The notes: generated by a model from the sequence alone, not told the origin. 64,000 nucleotides of DNA from Anaerolineae bacterium (GCA_022841825.1 JALHQT010000007.1:1-64000); one strand, 5' to 3'; shown: positions 50,380 to 59,608, counted from the first letter of the stretch. Numbers and translations are program-made.

Positions 50380-51993
50380 TTGCTGCAATCGCAGAACGAG
50401 GCTGAAATCAGCGCCGAAACTCCGCCGACACAGGCGGAGACCAACGCCGGAGTTGCACGGGCAAGCGGCGTGTTGGCGCTGGGCAATGTCGCCAGCCGTG
50501 TCCTGGGCTTGGTGCGCGAAACCGTGCTTGCAAATCAATTCGGCGCGTCGGCGTCGGTCGATGCCTTCAATATCGCGCTGATCATCCCGCGCACGATCCA
50601 CGACCTGCTGATCGCGGGGCATGTCAACAGCGCCATCGTCCCCGTCCTCAGCGAGGCGGTCACGACCCAGGGCAAGCAGGCGTTCTGGCAGCTCGTCTCC
50701 GTCCTCATCACGCTGGTGACGATCCTGATTGCCGCGCTCGTCGTCCTGATGCAGATCTTCGCGCCGCAGCTTGTCGCCCTGCTCGGCGGCGGCAGCGACG
50801 CGGAAACCCAGCGACTCGCCGTCACCCTCCTACGCCTGACCTCGCCCGCGCTGCTCTTCCTGGCGTTATTCTCGCTCGTCAGCGGCGCGCTGTATGCGCT
50901 GCGCCGCTTCACGCTGCCCGCCTTCGCGGCGGCGATCTTCAACGGCGCGGTCGTCATCACCATGCTGCTGCTCGCGCCCACCATCGGCGTCACGGCGGCG
51001 GCGTTGGGTTGGCTGGTCGGCGCGCTGGCGCAGCTTGTGCTCCAACTCCCTGGCTTGGAATGGCGGCAGCTTCGCATTGCCCTCCGCCCATCGCATCCCG
51101 GCGTCAAACGGATCGCCCTGCTGTATGCGCCCGTCATGCTCTCGCTCATCCTCGACACCATCATCCGCACGTTCAGTTACAACATCGCCAGCGGCACTGG
51201 CGCGGGCAATATCGGCATCATGAACTGGGCGACCACGCTCATCCAGTTCCCGCATGGGCTGGTTGGCACCGCCATCAGCATCGCCATCCTGCCGACGCTG
51301 GCGCGGCAGGCGGCGCTGTTTGCCGAAGGCGGTTCACAGGCGTTCAAAGACACGCTCGGCTTAGGGCTGCGCCTGGTCATCGTACTGATCCTGCCCGCGA
51401 CAGTCGGCTTGTTCGTCATGGCAAACCCGATTATCGGGCTGTTGTTCGAGCATGGGCAGTTCACGCCGGCGGATACGCAGGTCGCGGCGCAGGCGCTGCG
51501 CTATTACCTGATCGGGCTGCCTTTCGCCGCGCTTGACCTGCTGCTCATCTACGCCTTCTACGCGCGCCAGGACACCCGCACCCCCGCGCTGATCGGCTTT
51601 GGCAGCCTGCTGATCTATCTCGTCGTCACCATCGTGCTGCTCCCCACGTTCGGGCTGTACAGCCTGATGATCGCCGACAGCGTCAAACATATCGTCCACG
51701 CCTCAGTTTCCGCCTGGGTGCTGCACCGCCGTCTGGACGGGATGGGCGAACAGCGCCTGATGCGCACCCTGGTACAGACCGCCCTTGCCGCCCTCTTGAT
51801 GGGGATCGCATTGAGCTGGATCGACCCCATGCTGGAAAGCTGGCTGGGCGCGTCGTCGCTGCTGCGTGAGATCGCGGTCGTCGTGGGCGGCGGGTTGATC
51901 AGCCTGGCGGTGTTTGTCGCGGCGGCGCTGCTGCTGCGCATCGAAGAGCTGCGCTGGCTCGTCACGCTGGTGCGCAGCAGGCTGAGGGCATAA
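50380..51993 (+). CDS. murJ: Lipid II flippase MurJ
   Basis: A MurJ/MviN-family protein of about 537 residues with 14 predicted helices, which flips peptidoglycan precursor lipid II across the membrane. Family stretches include NVASRVLGLVRETVLANQFG, SASVDAFNIALIIP, HVNSAIVPVLSEA, FPHGLVGTAISIAILPTLA and LFEHGQFTPADT. The TTG at 50380, about 10 bases after AAGG, is preferred; the ATG at 50326 would start inside a repeat. No other cell-wall gene is adjacent. Confidence 0.92.
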   Translation: MLQSQNEAEISAETPPTQAETNAGVARASGVLALGNVASRVLGLVRETVLANQFGASASVDAFNIALIIPRTIHDLLIAGHVNSAIVPVLSEAVTTQGKQAFWQLVSVLITLVTILIAALVVLMQIFAPQLVALLGGGSDAETQRLAVTLLRLTSPALLFLALFSLVSGALYALRRFTLPAFAAAIFNGAVVITMLLLAPTIGVTAAALGWLVGALAQLVLQLPGLEWRQLRIALRPSHPGVKRIALLYAPVMLSLILDTIIRTFSYNIASGTGAGNIGIMNWATTLIQFPHGLVGTAISIAILPTLARQAALFAEGGSQAFKDTLGLGLRLVIVLILPATVGLFVMANPIIGLLFEHGQFTPADTQVAAQALRYYLIGLPFAALDLLLIYAFYARQDTRTPALIGFGSLLIYLVVTIVLLPTFGLYSLMIADSVKHIVHASVSAWVLHRRLDGMGEQRLMRTLVQTALAALLMGIALSWIDPMLESWLGASSLLREIAVVVGGGLISLAVFVAAALLLRIEELRWLVTLVRSRLRA

Positions 51994-52167
51994 GCGTGAG
52001 GGTTGGCGCGTCAAAAAAGCCTTCGCTACGACCCTGTGACCGATCACTCTAAACAGTAACCGTTTTCAGCAGATAAGCCATTTCTCATGCTCGGTACGGA
52101 TTGGATGAGAAGTCCTTTAGCCTTCGAATACAGCGTGCAAGTTTGTGTTACGATGAATCAAGTCTCT

Positions 52168-52194
52168 GACAATACCCCACACTGAGGTATTGTC
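52168..52194. promoter_or_regulatory. Perfect inverted repeat upstream of a lipoprotein gene
   Basis: GACAATACC (52168-52176) and GGTATTGTC (52186-52194) form a 9-bp inverted repeat with a 9-base spacer, about 35 bases before the lipoprotein ATG. A TTACGAT sequence (52148-52154) could be a -10 element just upstream. The repeat does not recur in the window, so it could be an operator or leader hairpin. This is inference. Confidence 0.4.
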
Positions 52195-52229
52195 CCATGT
52201 TGTAATGTAAGTCGCTGTCTGGGACATCC

Positions 52230-52922
52230 ATGCAAAAGTTCCTCAGTGCGGTGATGCTGGCGTTCCTGTTGGCATCGTGTGCGCCGAGCACAGTTGAAAT
52301 CCCCAATACCGCTAATCCTATTCAGAATGTCGAAAATTCCGGCACCACTCTGAACGTCAATCGCCCGCTCGATGCACCGGAGTGGATCGAAACGGACATC
52401 AACGGCGTCGATGTCGGCGTGTGGCTGCCCGCAGGCTGGCACTACGACGACACCTCAGGCTTGACGTTGATCGAACGGATGAGTTCCGTCGAAACGGGTG
52501 CTCCCGCCAACGGCATCATTTTCTATTTCTTCGTCCCGGAACTTGATGGCATTCTCGATGTCAGCAGCGAACACGACAACCTCGCCTACGCCGCCCTCCA
52601 TGAAGTGTCACGCACCCCGGCTCTGACGGGCAGCGCCGAGATCACGCGCCCGGTCAAACTGACCTGGGGCGAGGTCCATGCCGCCTACTACACCTATACC
52701 GCACCCGGCGATGCGCGCGGCTGGGTGATCGCCTTTGCCGTGCCCGATCACGATCAGATTCTTGTCGCCAACATTACTGCGCCGCACGGCGAGATCAGCC
52801 GGTTGCGCAACCTGGTGTCCCCGATCTTCAGCGACTTGCGCATCAACCGCGAACGCCTGGGCGCGCCGCTGAGCGCAGAAATTGAAGCGCTGCTCGACGC
52901 GGAAGCACGCGAGGCGGGATAA
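52230..52922 (+). CDS. Lipoprotein of unknown function
   Basis: A 230-residue lipoprotein with signal peptide FLSAVMLAFLLASCAP (lipobox LASC). The mature part starts with an Asn/Thr-rich linker, then a beta-rich domain with GVDVGVWLPAGWHYDD, GIIFYFFVPELDG, YYTYTAPGDARGWVIAFAV and a helical end (LSAEIEALLDAEAREAG). The fold may resemble PsbP/DcrB-like proteins that carry a similar 'GW...' core, but this is a guess. Its stop is 3 bases from the convergent cation ATPase. Confidence 0.8.
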   Translation: MQKFLSAVMLAFLLASCAPSTVEIPNTANPIQNVENSGTTLNVNRPLDAPEWIETDINGVDVGVWLPAGWHYDDTSGLTLIERMSSVETGAPANGIIFYFFVPELDGILDVSSEHDNLAYAALHEVSRTPALTGSAEITRPVKLTWGEVHAAYYTYTAPGDARGWVIAFAVPDHDQILVANITAPHGEISRLRNLVSPIFSDLRINRERLGAPLSAEIEALLDAEAREAG

Positions 52923-52925
52923 CCC

Positions 52926-55763
52926 TCAGTCTACCGACCGCAACACAGACTTCGTCACCTCTTCCACGACCGCCGGGATGATTGACAGCCCTATGACGAC
53001 ACCCCACTCAGTTGGACTCAGGTAGGTGGTGTTGAAGATCGGCTGGAGGAACGGCACATTGATCACGAACAGGAGCAGCAGCGTGGACAGCCCAATCGCC
53101 GCCAGCATCGCGCGATTGGAGAAAATGCCAATACGGGCGAGCGACTCCTTTTCTGACCGAACCGTTTGCGCGCGAAAGAGCGTGCCCAACGACAGCGTGA
53201 CAAATGCCATCGTCTCCGCCGTGATGACATCGACGCCGACCCAGTTGTGAGAAAGCAGGAACTGGATGGGATTCTGTCCAGCTGCTAGTGTGTCTGTTCC
53301 CTCAAGATGCCAGATCAGCCCCAACCCAAAGGCAATCAGCGTGACGCTGGTGAGCGCGATGGTCTGGATAACGATCCCGTTGCGCATCGTGTGATTGATG
53401 ATCGGCTCGCCCAGGCGGCGCGGCGGCGCGTTCATCACGCTCGGATCGCCCTTTTCGACCGCCAGCGCCAGGGCGGGCGCACCATCGGTGATCAGGTTGA
53501 GCCAGAGGAGCTGAATGACCGTCAGCGGCGCAGGCAAACCGAGCAGCGTCGCCAGGAAGATGACAACGATTTCTGACAGGTTCGTCGAGACCAGGAAGAA
53601 GACGAACTTACGGATGTTGTTGTAGATGATCCGCCCCTGCTCGATGGCGGAGACGATGCTGGCATAATTGTCGTCGGTCAGCACCATGTCGGCGCTGCCT
53701 TTGGCGACATCCGTCCCGGCGATGCCCATCGCGATGCCGATGTTTGCCTCTTTAATAGCGGGCGCATCGTTCACGCCGTCCCCGGTCATGGCAACCACCT
53801 CGCCATTCACCTGCAAGGCATCGACGATGCGCATCTTGTGTTCTGGGGCAACCCTCGCAAACACATCCGTCGTCTTGACCATTTCGCGCAGCGCCACATC
53901 GTCCAGCTCGCTCACCTGCGCCCCGGTCATCACCTGATGATTGTCACCGAGCAAGCCGACGCTGCTGGCGATGGCGCGCGCGGTATTCGGGTTATCACCC
54001 GTGATCATGATCGTGCGCACGCCCGCACTTTTCGCTTTCGCCAGCGCTGGTAGCACTTCCGGGCGCGGCGGGTCGATCATGCCGATCAGCCCGGCGAAAA
54101 TCAAGCCGCCTTCCAGCTTGTGAACATCTTCGATGTTCGGCTCCTCTGCCGCAACACGATAGGCATGCCCCAGGACGCGCAGCGCCTGGTCGGTCATGGT
54201 GTTATTCGCCGCCATGATCCGCTGGCGCTCCTCGTCGGTGAGCGGAGCGACGGTGTCGTCGAGCCGCTGATAGTGCTGGCACAGCGGCAGGATGACATCC
54301 GGTGCGCCTTTGACTAGTACGGTGAAAGCGGGCGGCTGCGAATCATGGAAAGGCGATGCGTCCGTTTTGCTTGGCGCTGCCACGCGGTGGACAGTGACCA
54401 TGCGTTTGCGCGTCGCATCGAAGGGGATTTCATGCACACGCGGGTATGCCTGCTTCTGCTCCGCGAGGCTGACGCCCGCTTTGGTGGCAGCGCCGAGCAG
54501 CGCGGTTTCCGTCGGGTCGCCGATGAGTTGAGGTTCTTGGCTGCCGTTCTGCCCGTTGCTCATTTCGACTTCGGCGTCGTTCGCCAATCCCGCCACCCAC
54601 AGCGTCGTCATGGCACCCGGATACTCGCTCAGATTAACCTGCTGCTCGCCCAGGTGAAACACGTCTTCTTTGATGGCGAAGTCATTCCCGTCGATCCACA
54701 GGTTTGTGGCGGTCATCGCGTTCTGCGTGATCGTCCCGGTCTTATCGGAACAGATGACGGTCGCGGAGCCAAGCGTCTCGACCGAGGCAAGGCGGCGGAT
54801 CAGCGTGTGACGCTTGATCATCTGCTGCATCCCCAGTGCCAGGCTGATGGTGACGACGGCGGGCAGCCCTTCCGGCACAGCGGCGATGGACAGCCCAACC
54901 GCGATCATGAACATCTCCAGCGGGTCATTGCCACGCAGCCAGCCGATCACGAACACCAGCGCGGAGATGAGGAGCGCTGCCATACCCAGCATCCTGCCGA
55001 GCTGATCGAGTTTGTGCTGGAGCGGCGTCTGTTCGCGCTCGACCGATTGCAGCATCTGCGCGATCATGCCGATCTGCGTGCGCATCCCTGTGCTGACGAC
55101 GATGCCTTTGCCGCGCCCATACTGCACGAGCGTCCCCATAAAGACGATGTTCGCCCGCTCCTGGAGTGCGACATCCTGCTCGCGCTGGGCGCGCGCGTCC
55201 TTGTTGACGGCGACCGACTCGCCCGTCAGGATCGATTCGTCGATGCGCAGGTTGGCGCTTTCGATCAGCCGGATGTCAGCGGGGACGTAGTTGCCCGCTT
55301 CCAGCAGGACGAGATCGCCCGGCACGAGTTTTGTCGCGGAGAGGTTCTGTCGATGCCCATCGCGGACGACCTGCGCTTCTGGCGCGGCGAGCTTCTGCAG
55401 GGCGGCGAGCGCCTGTTCCGCACGCCGTTCCTGCACGACGCCGAGCGCAGCGTTGAGCACGACGATTGCCGCGATCACGCCTGCTTCCAGCCAATCGCCC
55501 AGCAGCGCGGAAATGCCTGCCGCCGCCACCAGCAGGATGATGACGAAGCTGTTGAGCTGGGCAAGCAGCGTCTGCAGAAAGGTCGGCGGCACTGCCTGTG
55601 CCAGCTCATTCGCGCCATATTCTTGCAGGCGCTGTTCGGCAGCCGTGGTCGATAAGCCCTGATCGGGAGATGAGCGCAGGTGGCGCACGGTGGCATCCGA
55701 CGCAAGGGAGTGCCACTGCACTTCGCTTTCGCGCTCAGCTTGAGGGGGGGTGATTTTGGACAT
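52926..55763 (-). CDS. P-type cation-transporting ATPase (P2A Ca2+-like)
   Basis: A 945-residue P2-type ATPase with the cation_ATPase_N domain (VRHLRSSPDQGLSTTAAEQR), actuator motif TGESVAVNK, PEGLPAV in TM4 and phosphorylation motif CSDKTGTIT with Asp340. It also has KGAPD in the nucleotide domain, TGDGVNDAPAIK, and C-terminal helices. VAAVPEGLP-like text and six to ten helices fit Ca2+ or Mn2+ export, but Na+/K+ transport by close relatives cannot be excluded. GGAGGTAGGT precedes the ATG. No regulator is adjacent. Confidence 0.93.
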   Translation of the reverse strand: MSKITPPQAERESEVQWHSLASDATVRHLRSSPDQGLSTTAAEQRLQEYGANELAQAVPPTFLQTLLAQLNSFVIILLVAAAGISALLGDWLEAGVIAAIVVLNAALGVVQERRAEQALAALQKLAAPEAQVVRDGHRQNLSATKLVPGDLVLLEAGNYVPADIRLIESANLRIDESILTGESVAVNKDARAQREQDVALQERANIVFMGTLVQYGRGKGIVVSTGMRTQIGMIAQMLQSVEREQTPLQHKLDQLGRMLGMAALLISALVFVIGWLRGNDPLEMFMIAVGLSIAAVPEGLPAVVTISLALGMQQMIKRHTLIRRLASVETLGSATVICSDKTGTITQNAMTATNLWIDGNDFAIKEDVFHLGEQQVNLSEYPGAMTTLWVAGLANDAEVEMSNGQNGSQEPQLIGDPTETALLGAATKAGVSLAEQKQAYPRVHEIPFDATRKRMVTVHRVAAPSKTDASPFHDSQPPAFTVLVKGAPDVILPLCQHYQRLDDTVAPLTDEERQRIMAANNTMTDQALRVLGHAYRVAAEEPNIEDVHKLEGGLIFAGLIGMIDPPRPEVLPALAKAKSAGVRTIMITGDNPNTARAIASSVGLLGDNHQVMTGAQVSELDDVALREMVKTTDVFARVAPEHKMRIVDALQVNGEVVAMTGDGVNDAPAIKEANIGIAMGIAGTDVAKGSADMVLTDDNYASIVSAIEQGRIIYNNIRKFVFFLVSTNLSEIVVIFLATLLGLPAPLTVIQLLWLNLITDGAPALALAVEKGDPSVMNAPPRRLGEPIINHTMRNGIVIQTIALTSVTLIAFGLGLIWHLEGTDTLAAGQNPIQFLLSHNWVGVDVITAETMAFVTLSLGTLFRAQTVRSEKESLARIGIFSNRAMLAAIGLSTLLLLFVINVPFLQPIFNTTYLSPTEWGVVIGLSIIPAVVEEVTKSVLRSVD

Positions 55764-55920
55764 ACCTACCTCCGAAAAGGCAACACGCCTGCCTGGAGAA
55801 TGTCACCTGGCTGTGATCACGGTCTAGCAATTCACCTCGCCAGGACAACGAGCATTCTAGCCCGTTTCTGGCAGCAAACATCCCCCTTGTGGTATCGTCG
55901 TGAATTCGTGCTTCTGGGTG

Positions 55921-57243
55921 ATGCGTGCGATGGCGAAAGTATTGGACCTACGCTTTTTGGGGTTGCGGGCAGGATGCCTCCTGCTCCTGTTCGCGATCCT
56001 TTTGAACGGTTGCGCGCCGCAAACCGCGCTGCCCCTCCTGCCAACGACCATCCCTTTTCCGACCGTGACCCCAGGACGCGAGGCGTTCGGCATCGTCCCG
56101 ACGCCGCGCCCCGATGGCTTCGATACCGCCGCGCTCCTCGTCAGCGGCGCGACGCCAACGCCCAACCGCGCACTCTGCCCTGCCCCCGCCGAGCCGCAGC
56201 TTGACCCGCCGCTGCGCATCCCGCGCGACATGAATGGCGCGATGACGCGCTTCCTCGCAGCGGGGGGTGCTTCCGCCGCGCTCGACCAGGAACTGCGCAC
56301 GAACTGGGGTGTGATGGGTGCCAATGGCTTCGTGCGTGCCGACCTCGATCTGAGCGGCGAAGGGACACCGGAGATCATCACGAGTGTGCTGACGGCAAAC
56401 GGCGGCATGCTGTCGGTCTTCGGCTGCGTAGGCGGTACAGTCGAACTGCTGTACGAGGTCGTGATGGGGGGTGATGCGCCGCAGGTGCTAACGACGGAAG
56501 ACCTGAACTTCGACGGCAGTCCGGAACTCCAGTTCGCCAGCCGCGCTTGCAGCGACGACGAGACGTGCGAATACCGAACGCAGATCATCGTCTGGCGTCC
56601 GGCGCTGGCGCGCATCGTCAACCTGCTCGGCGAACCCATCATCAGCGGCGAGCCGCCGCGCGTCGAAGATGTCGATGCCGACCAGGTCTCGGAGTTGATC
56701 GTGCGTTTTGACGACGACGGCAGCGCCCAGACGGGTCCTCGGCGCACGGGGATCGGCGTTTACGACTGGAATGGAGCGGGCTACGTGCGCGCCCTGACGC
56801 AGCTTGACCCGCCGCGCTACCGCATCCAGATCGTGCATCTGGCGGATGAAGTGTTCGCCAATGGCGCGTATGAGGAGGCTGCCGCGTTGTTCCAGCTTGT
56901 GCTGGACGACACCAGCCTGCGCAACTGGCAGAACGACGACGACCGAGTCCTGCCGCCCTATGCCGCCTATCGCCTGCTGCTGGCATACAGCGCGCTGGAA
57001 GACGAGCGGCGCAATGCGCTGATCGGCGTGCTGCAAACGCAGTTCCCCGATCCACTGACCGCACCCGTCTATGCGCAGGTCGCGTTCAGCTTCTGGAATG
57101 CGCTGGAAGTGACCAACAACCTCCGTAGCGCCTGCGTTGAGGTTCAGGCTATAATCGCGGCTCGCCCTGAGGCGCTGACGCTGCTCAACCGCTATGGCAG
57201 CGAGAGCAGGGTTTACGACGCGGGCGACGTGTGCCCATTCTGA
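55921..57243 (+). CDS. Lipoprotein with VCBS/FG-GAP-like calcium-type repeats
   Basis: A lipoprotein of about 440 residues. The signal peptide (LRAGCLLLLFAILLNGCAP) has lipobox LNGC, followed by a long Pro/Thr linker. The middle has FG-GAP/VCBS-like repeats with acidic loops: ADLDLSGEGTPEIITSV, EDLNFDGSPELQF and EDVDADQVSELIVRF. The C-terminal about 150 residues look helical (ANGAYEEAAALFQLVLDD, TPR-like). It is a surface protein of unknown role. The ATG at 55921 is used; a GTG at 55900 is possible. Confidence 0.82.
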   Translation: MRAMAKVLDLRFLGLRAGCLLLLFAILLNGCAPQTALPLLPTTIPFPTVTPGREAFGIVPTPRPDGFDTAALLVSGATPTPNRALCPAPAEPQLDPPLRIPRDMNGAMTRFLAAGGASAALDQELRTNWGVMGANGFVRADLDLSGEGTPEIITSVLTANGGMLSVFGCVGGTVELLYEVVMGGDAPQVLTTEDLNFDGSPELQFASRACSDDETCEYRTQIIVWRPALARIVNLLGEPIISGEPPRVEDVDADQVSELIVRFDDDGSAQTGPRRTGIGVYDWNGAGYVRALTQLDPPRYRIQIVHLADEVFANGAYEEAAALFQLVLDDTSLRNWQNDDDRVLPPYAAYRLLLAYSALEDERRNALIGVLQTQFPDPLTAPVYAQVAFSFWNALEVTNNLRSACVEVQAIIAARPEALTLLNRYGSESRVYDAGDVCPF

Positions 57244-57247
57244 GTAG

Positions 57248-57300
57248 GGGCAAACCCGTGTGTCTGCCCGCGTTGTAAGGGCAGACCCATGTGTCTGCCC
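57248..57300. repeat. Two tandem GGGCAGAC/GTCTGCCC palindromes
   Basis: GGGCAAAC/GTCTGCCC (57248-57255 and 57262-57269) and GGGCAGAC/GTCTGCCC (57279-57286 and 57293-57300) are copies of the element at 4024 and 6715. They are followed at once by the heptamer hairpin at 57304. Confidence 0.75.
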
Positions 57301-57303
57301 GCC

Positions 57304-57378
57304 GGTGCGCGGTGCGCTGTGCGTGGTGCGAACAAACCGACGCAGATTTTTCGCACCACGCCCAGCGCACTACGCACG
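57304..57378. repeat. GTGCG-type heptamer hairpin
   Basis: The left arm is GGTGCGC, GGTGCGC, TGTGCGT, GGTGCGA (57304-57331). The right arm reads on the minus strand as CGTGCGT, AGTGCGC, TGGGCGT, GGTGCGA (57351-57378). It lies between the lipoprotein and M20 peptidase genes. Confidence 0.8.
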
Positions 57379-57447
57379 CAATGATGTGTACCCAGGGGCG
57401 GGCGCGTGCCTGCCTCTTTTCGTATCGAGAAGGTGTGAGGAAGTTTG

Positions 57448-58602
57448 ATGTCTGAGTTACTCCAGTATTTCCAGTCGCAGAAACAGCAAATGGTCGATCT
57501 GCTCACCACGCTGGTTGGGTTCGAGACCCCGACGACCGACAAGGCGATGGTCGATAAGATGGGCGAATTCATGGAGGCGCAGTTCCGCGATCTGGGTGCG
57601 TCGTCCGTGACGCGCATCCCGCTCGCGCAGGTCGGCGACTGCCTGCTGGCAAAGTGGCATGAGGACGCGCCCGGCAAACCGATCATGTTTCTCATCCACA
57701 TCGACACCGTCTGGCCCCTCGGCACGCTGGCGCAGCGCCCGACACGCATCGACGACGACGGCAAACTGTACGGACCGGGTGCCATTGACATGAAGGGCGG
57801 CATCACGATTGTGCTCTCGGCGCTGCGCGGGCTGAAGGAGCGCGGCGAAATGCCGCAGCGCCCGATCTGGGTGCTGATGACGAGCGACGAAGAGGTCGGC
57901 AGCGTCCACTCCAAAGCCGCGCTGATGGAAGCGTCAGCGCAGGCGGGGCTGGTGCTGGTGATGGAACCCGCCACGATTGACGAAGAACTCAAGACGATGC
58001 GCAAAGGCGTCTCGACCTACCGCGTGGACATCACGGGGCTGCCATCGCACGCGGGTAACGCGCCGGAGAAGGGCATCAACTCGATCATCGAGATGGCGCA
58101 GCAGGCGATGAAGATCCATGCGTGGAACGACCTGCGCAACGGCACATCCGTCTCGGTGACGATGGTCAGCGGCGGCACGGCGACCAACGTGATCCCCGAA
58201 CACTGCTCGTTCCATGTCGATGTGCGCACCGTCGCCGTCAGCGCCTGGAAGGACATCGACGCGAAGCTGCGCAGCCTGCCCGACACGCCGTTCGTGCCGG
58301 GCGCGAAGCTGGAGGTCACGCAGACCAACGGGCATCAGCCGATGGAGCGCAACGCGACGATGCAGAAGACCTACGCCCAGTGCGAGACCATCGGCACGAA
58401 GTATGGCGTGGTCGTCACGCAGGGCAGCAGCGGCGGCGGCTCCGATGGCAACACGGTCGCGGCGATGGGCATCCCGGTGCTCGACGGCTTAGGACCGCAG
58501 GGGGACGGCTTGCACGCACTGCACGAGCATGTCGTGCTCAACAGCCTGCCGCGCCGCGCCACGCTGATGGCGGCGATGCTGAAGGAATGGCAGTTCGACT
58601 AA
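57448..58602 (+). CDS. M20-family metallopeptidase (carboxypeptidase G2-like)
   Basis: A 384-residue zinc hydrolase of the M20A type, close to glutamate carboxypeptidases. Metal-binding and catalytic motifs are FLIHIDTVWPLG (His and Asp), GPGAIDMKGGI (bridging Asp), TSDEEVGS (catalytic Glu and metal Glu) and a final LHALHEHV (metal His). The dimerisation insert spans about 190-300. It cleaves terminal amino acids from peptides or folate-like amides. The ATG at 57448 follows GAGGAAG. It converges on phnX. Confidence 0.92.
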   Translation: MSELLQYFQSQKQQMVDLLTTLVGFETPTTDKAMVDKMGEFMEAQFRDLGASSVTRIPLAQVGDCLLAKWHEDAPGKPIMFLIHIDTVWPLGTLAQRPTRIDDDGKLYGPGAIDMKGGITIVLSALRGLKERGEMPQRPIWVLMTSDEEVGSVHSKAALMEASAQAGLVLVMEPATIDEELKTMRKGVSTYRVDITGLPSHAGNAPEKGINSIIEMAQQAMKIHAWNDLRNGTSVSVTMVSGGTATNVIPEHCSFHVDVRTVAVSAWKDIDAKLRSLPDTPFVPGAKLEVTQTNGHQPMERNATMQKTYAQCETIGTKYGVVVTQGSSGGGSDGNTVAAMGIPVLDGLGPQGDGLHALHEHVVLNSLPRRATLMAAMLKEWQFD

Positions 58603-58621
58603 ACCAGGATCGACGCAGCGC

Positions 58622-59440
58622 CTACGGCTTTTCTCCCGCCGCCAGACGCGCATTGATGTGATCGATGACGGGCATCAGGTCGCCCACGCCATCGATCACG
58701 TAGTGCGCGCCCGCCGCCAGCAGCCGCGTCGCAATCGCGTCCAGCCGCGCCCGTAAGTCGGCGGCGGGCAGGGCGGCGGTATCGGCGTGGCTCAAGCCGA
58801 GTTCGTTGCCCGTCCGCATCACCGCCACCGTCCACATGCCCGCGTTCAACCCCTCGTCAATATCCGCGAGGGTATCTCCCACCTTGACCATCGCCGCCAT
58901 CGGATAGACGCCCAACTGCAGCGCGTTGGCATAACACATCCAGGGCGCGGGACGCCCCCCCACCGTCATCTCCGGCGTGATCATGCAGTCGGGCGCGTAG
59001 CCCTGCGCGGCGGCGCGAGGCGCGAGGATCGCCATCATCGCCGAGGTGTAGCCGGTCGTGCTGCCGATACGAATGCCGCGCGCGCGCAGCGCATCGACGG
59101 TCTCGACCACGCCGGGGATCACGTCGGCATAGTCGAGCAGCGCCGCCTCCTGGCGCGGGATGAAGTCGGCGAACAATGCATCGACATCCGCCTCGGTCGG
59201 CGCGGCGCCGTTCGCGGCGCGCCAGCGTTCGGCGATCTCCGGCATGACGAGCAGCTCGGCGATATGATCGCGTTTGTACTTGCCCATCGGAATACGCGCC
59301 TCTTCGAGCGAGATCGTCACGCCTCGCGCGGCGAAGCCCGCCACGAAGACCATCGCGGGCGCGAGGCAGCCATGATCGACCATCGTCCCCGCCCAGTCGA
59401 AGATGACGGCGCGGACGTTCCCAACATTTCTCATGGGCAT
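58622..59440 (-). CDS. phnX: Phosphonoacetaldehyde hydrolase
   Basis: A 272-residue HAD-superfamily phosphonatase that splits phosphonoacetaldehyde to acetaldehyde and phosphate. The nucleophile Asp15 is in VIFDWAGTMVD, and Lys56 in GKYKRDHI, spaced as the Schiff-base lysine of the family. Further motifs are IGSTTGYTSAMM and VKVGDTLADIDEG. The start at 59440 follows AAGGAGAG. The transaminase PhnW and phosphonate importers are absent nearby, so the aldehyde must come from elsewhere. It is preceded by a heptamer hairpin. Confidence 0.92.
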   Translation of the reverse strand: MPMRNVGNVRAVIFDWAGTMVDHGCLAPAMVFVAGFAARGVTISLEEARIPMGKYKRDHIAELLVMPEIAERWRAANGAAPTEADVDALFADFIPRQEAALLDYADVIPGVVETVDALRARGIRIGSTTGYTSAMMAILAPRAAAQGYAPDCMITPEMTVGGRPAPWMCYANALQLGVYPMAAMVKVGDTLADIDEGLNAGMWTVAVMRTGNELGLSHADTAALPAADLRARLDAIATRLLAAGAHYVIDGVGDLMPVIDHINARLAAGEKP

Positions 59441-59461
59441 ACAGCTCTCCTTGCTGTGCTT

Positions 59462-59537
59462 AGTGCGAGGTGCGTAGTGCGAAAATGCCGACTGCGCCTG
59501 CTCGCACCTCGCACTGCGCACCTCGCACTTGTTATGA
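59462..59537. repeat. GTGCG-type heptamer hairpin with conserved tail
   Basis: The left arm is AGTGCGA, GGTGCGT, AGTGCGA (59462-59482). The right arm (59502-59529) reads on the minus strand as AGTGCGA, GGTGCGC, AGTGCGA, GGTGCGA. The right end continues CGCACTTGTTATGA (59524-59537), identical to the copy at 46461-46474. It lies in the divergent gap between phnX and the Gly/Gln-rich gene. Confidence 0.85.
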
Positions 59538-59608
59538 TGTCCTATTTGTGTCTTAACAAATTTCCGTTATAGTTCTGCCGCTAAGTGTAACGCAAAGGGA
59601 GAGCGACG

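Noticed and set aside
54345-55655. 436-codon plus-strand frame
   Set aside because: Antisense shadow of the P-type ATPase: Arg/Asp/His-rich and without motifs.
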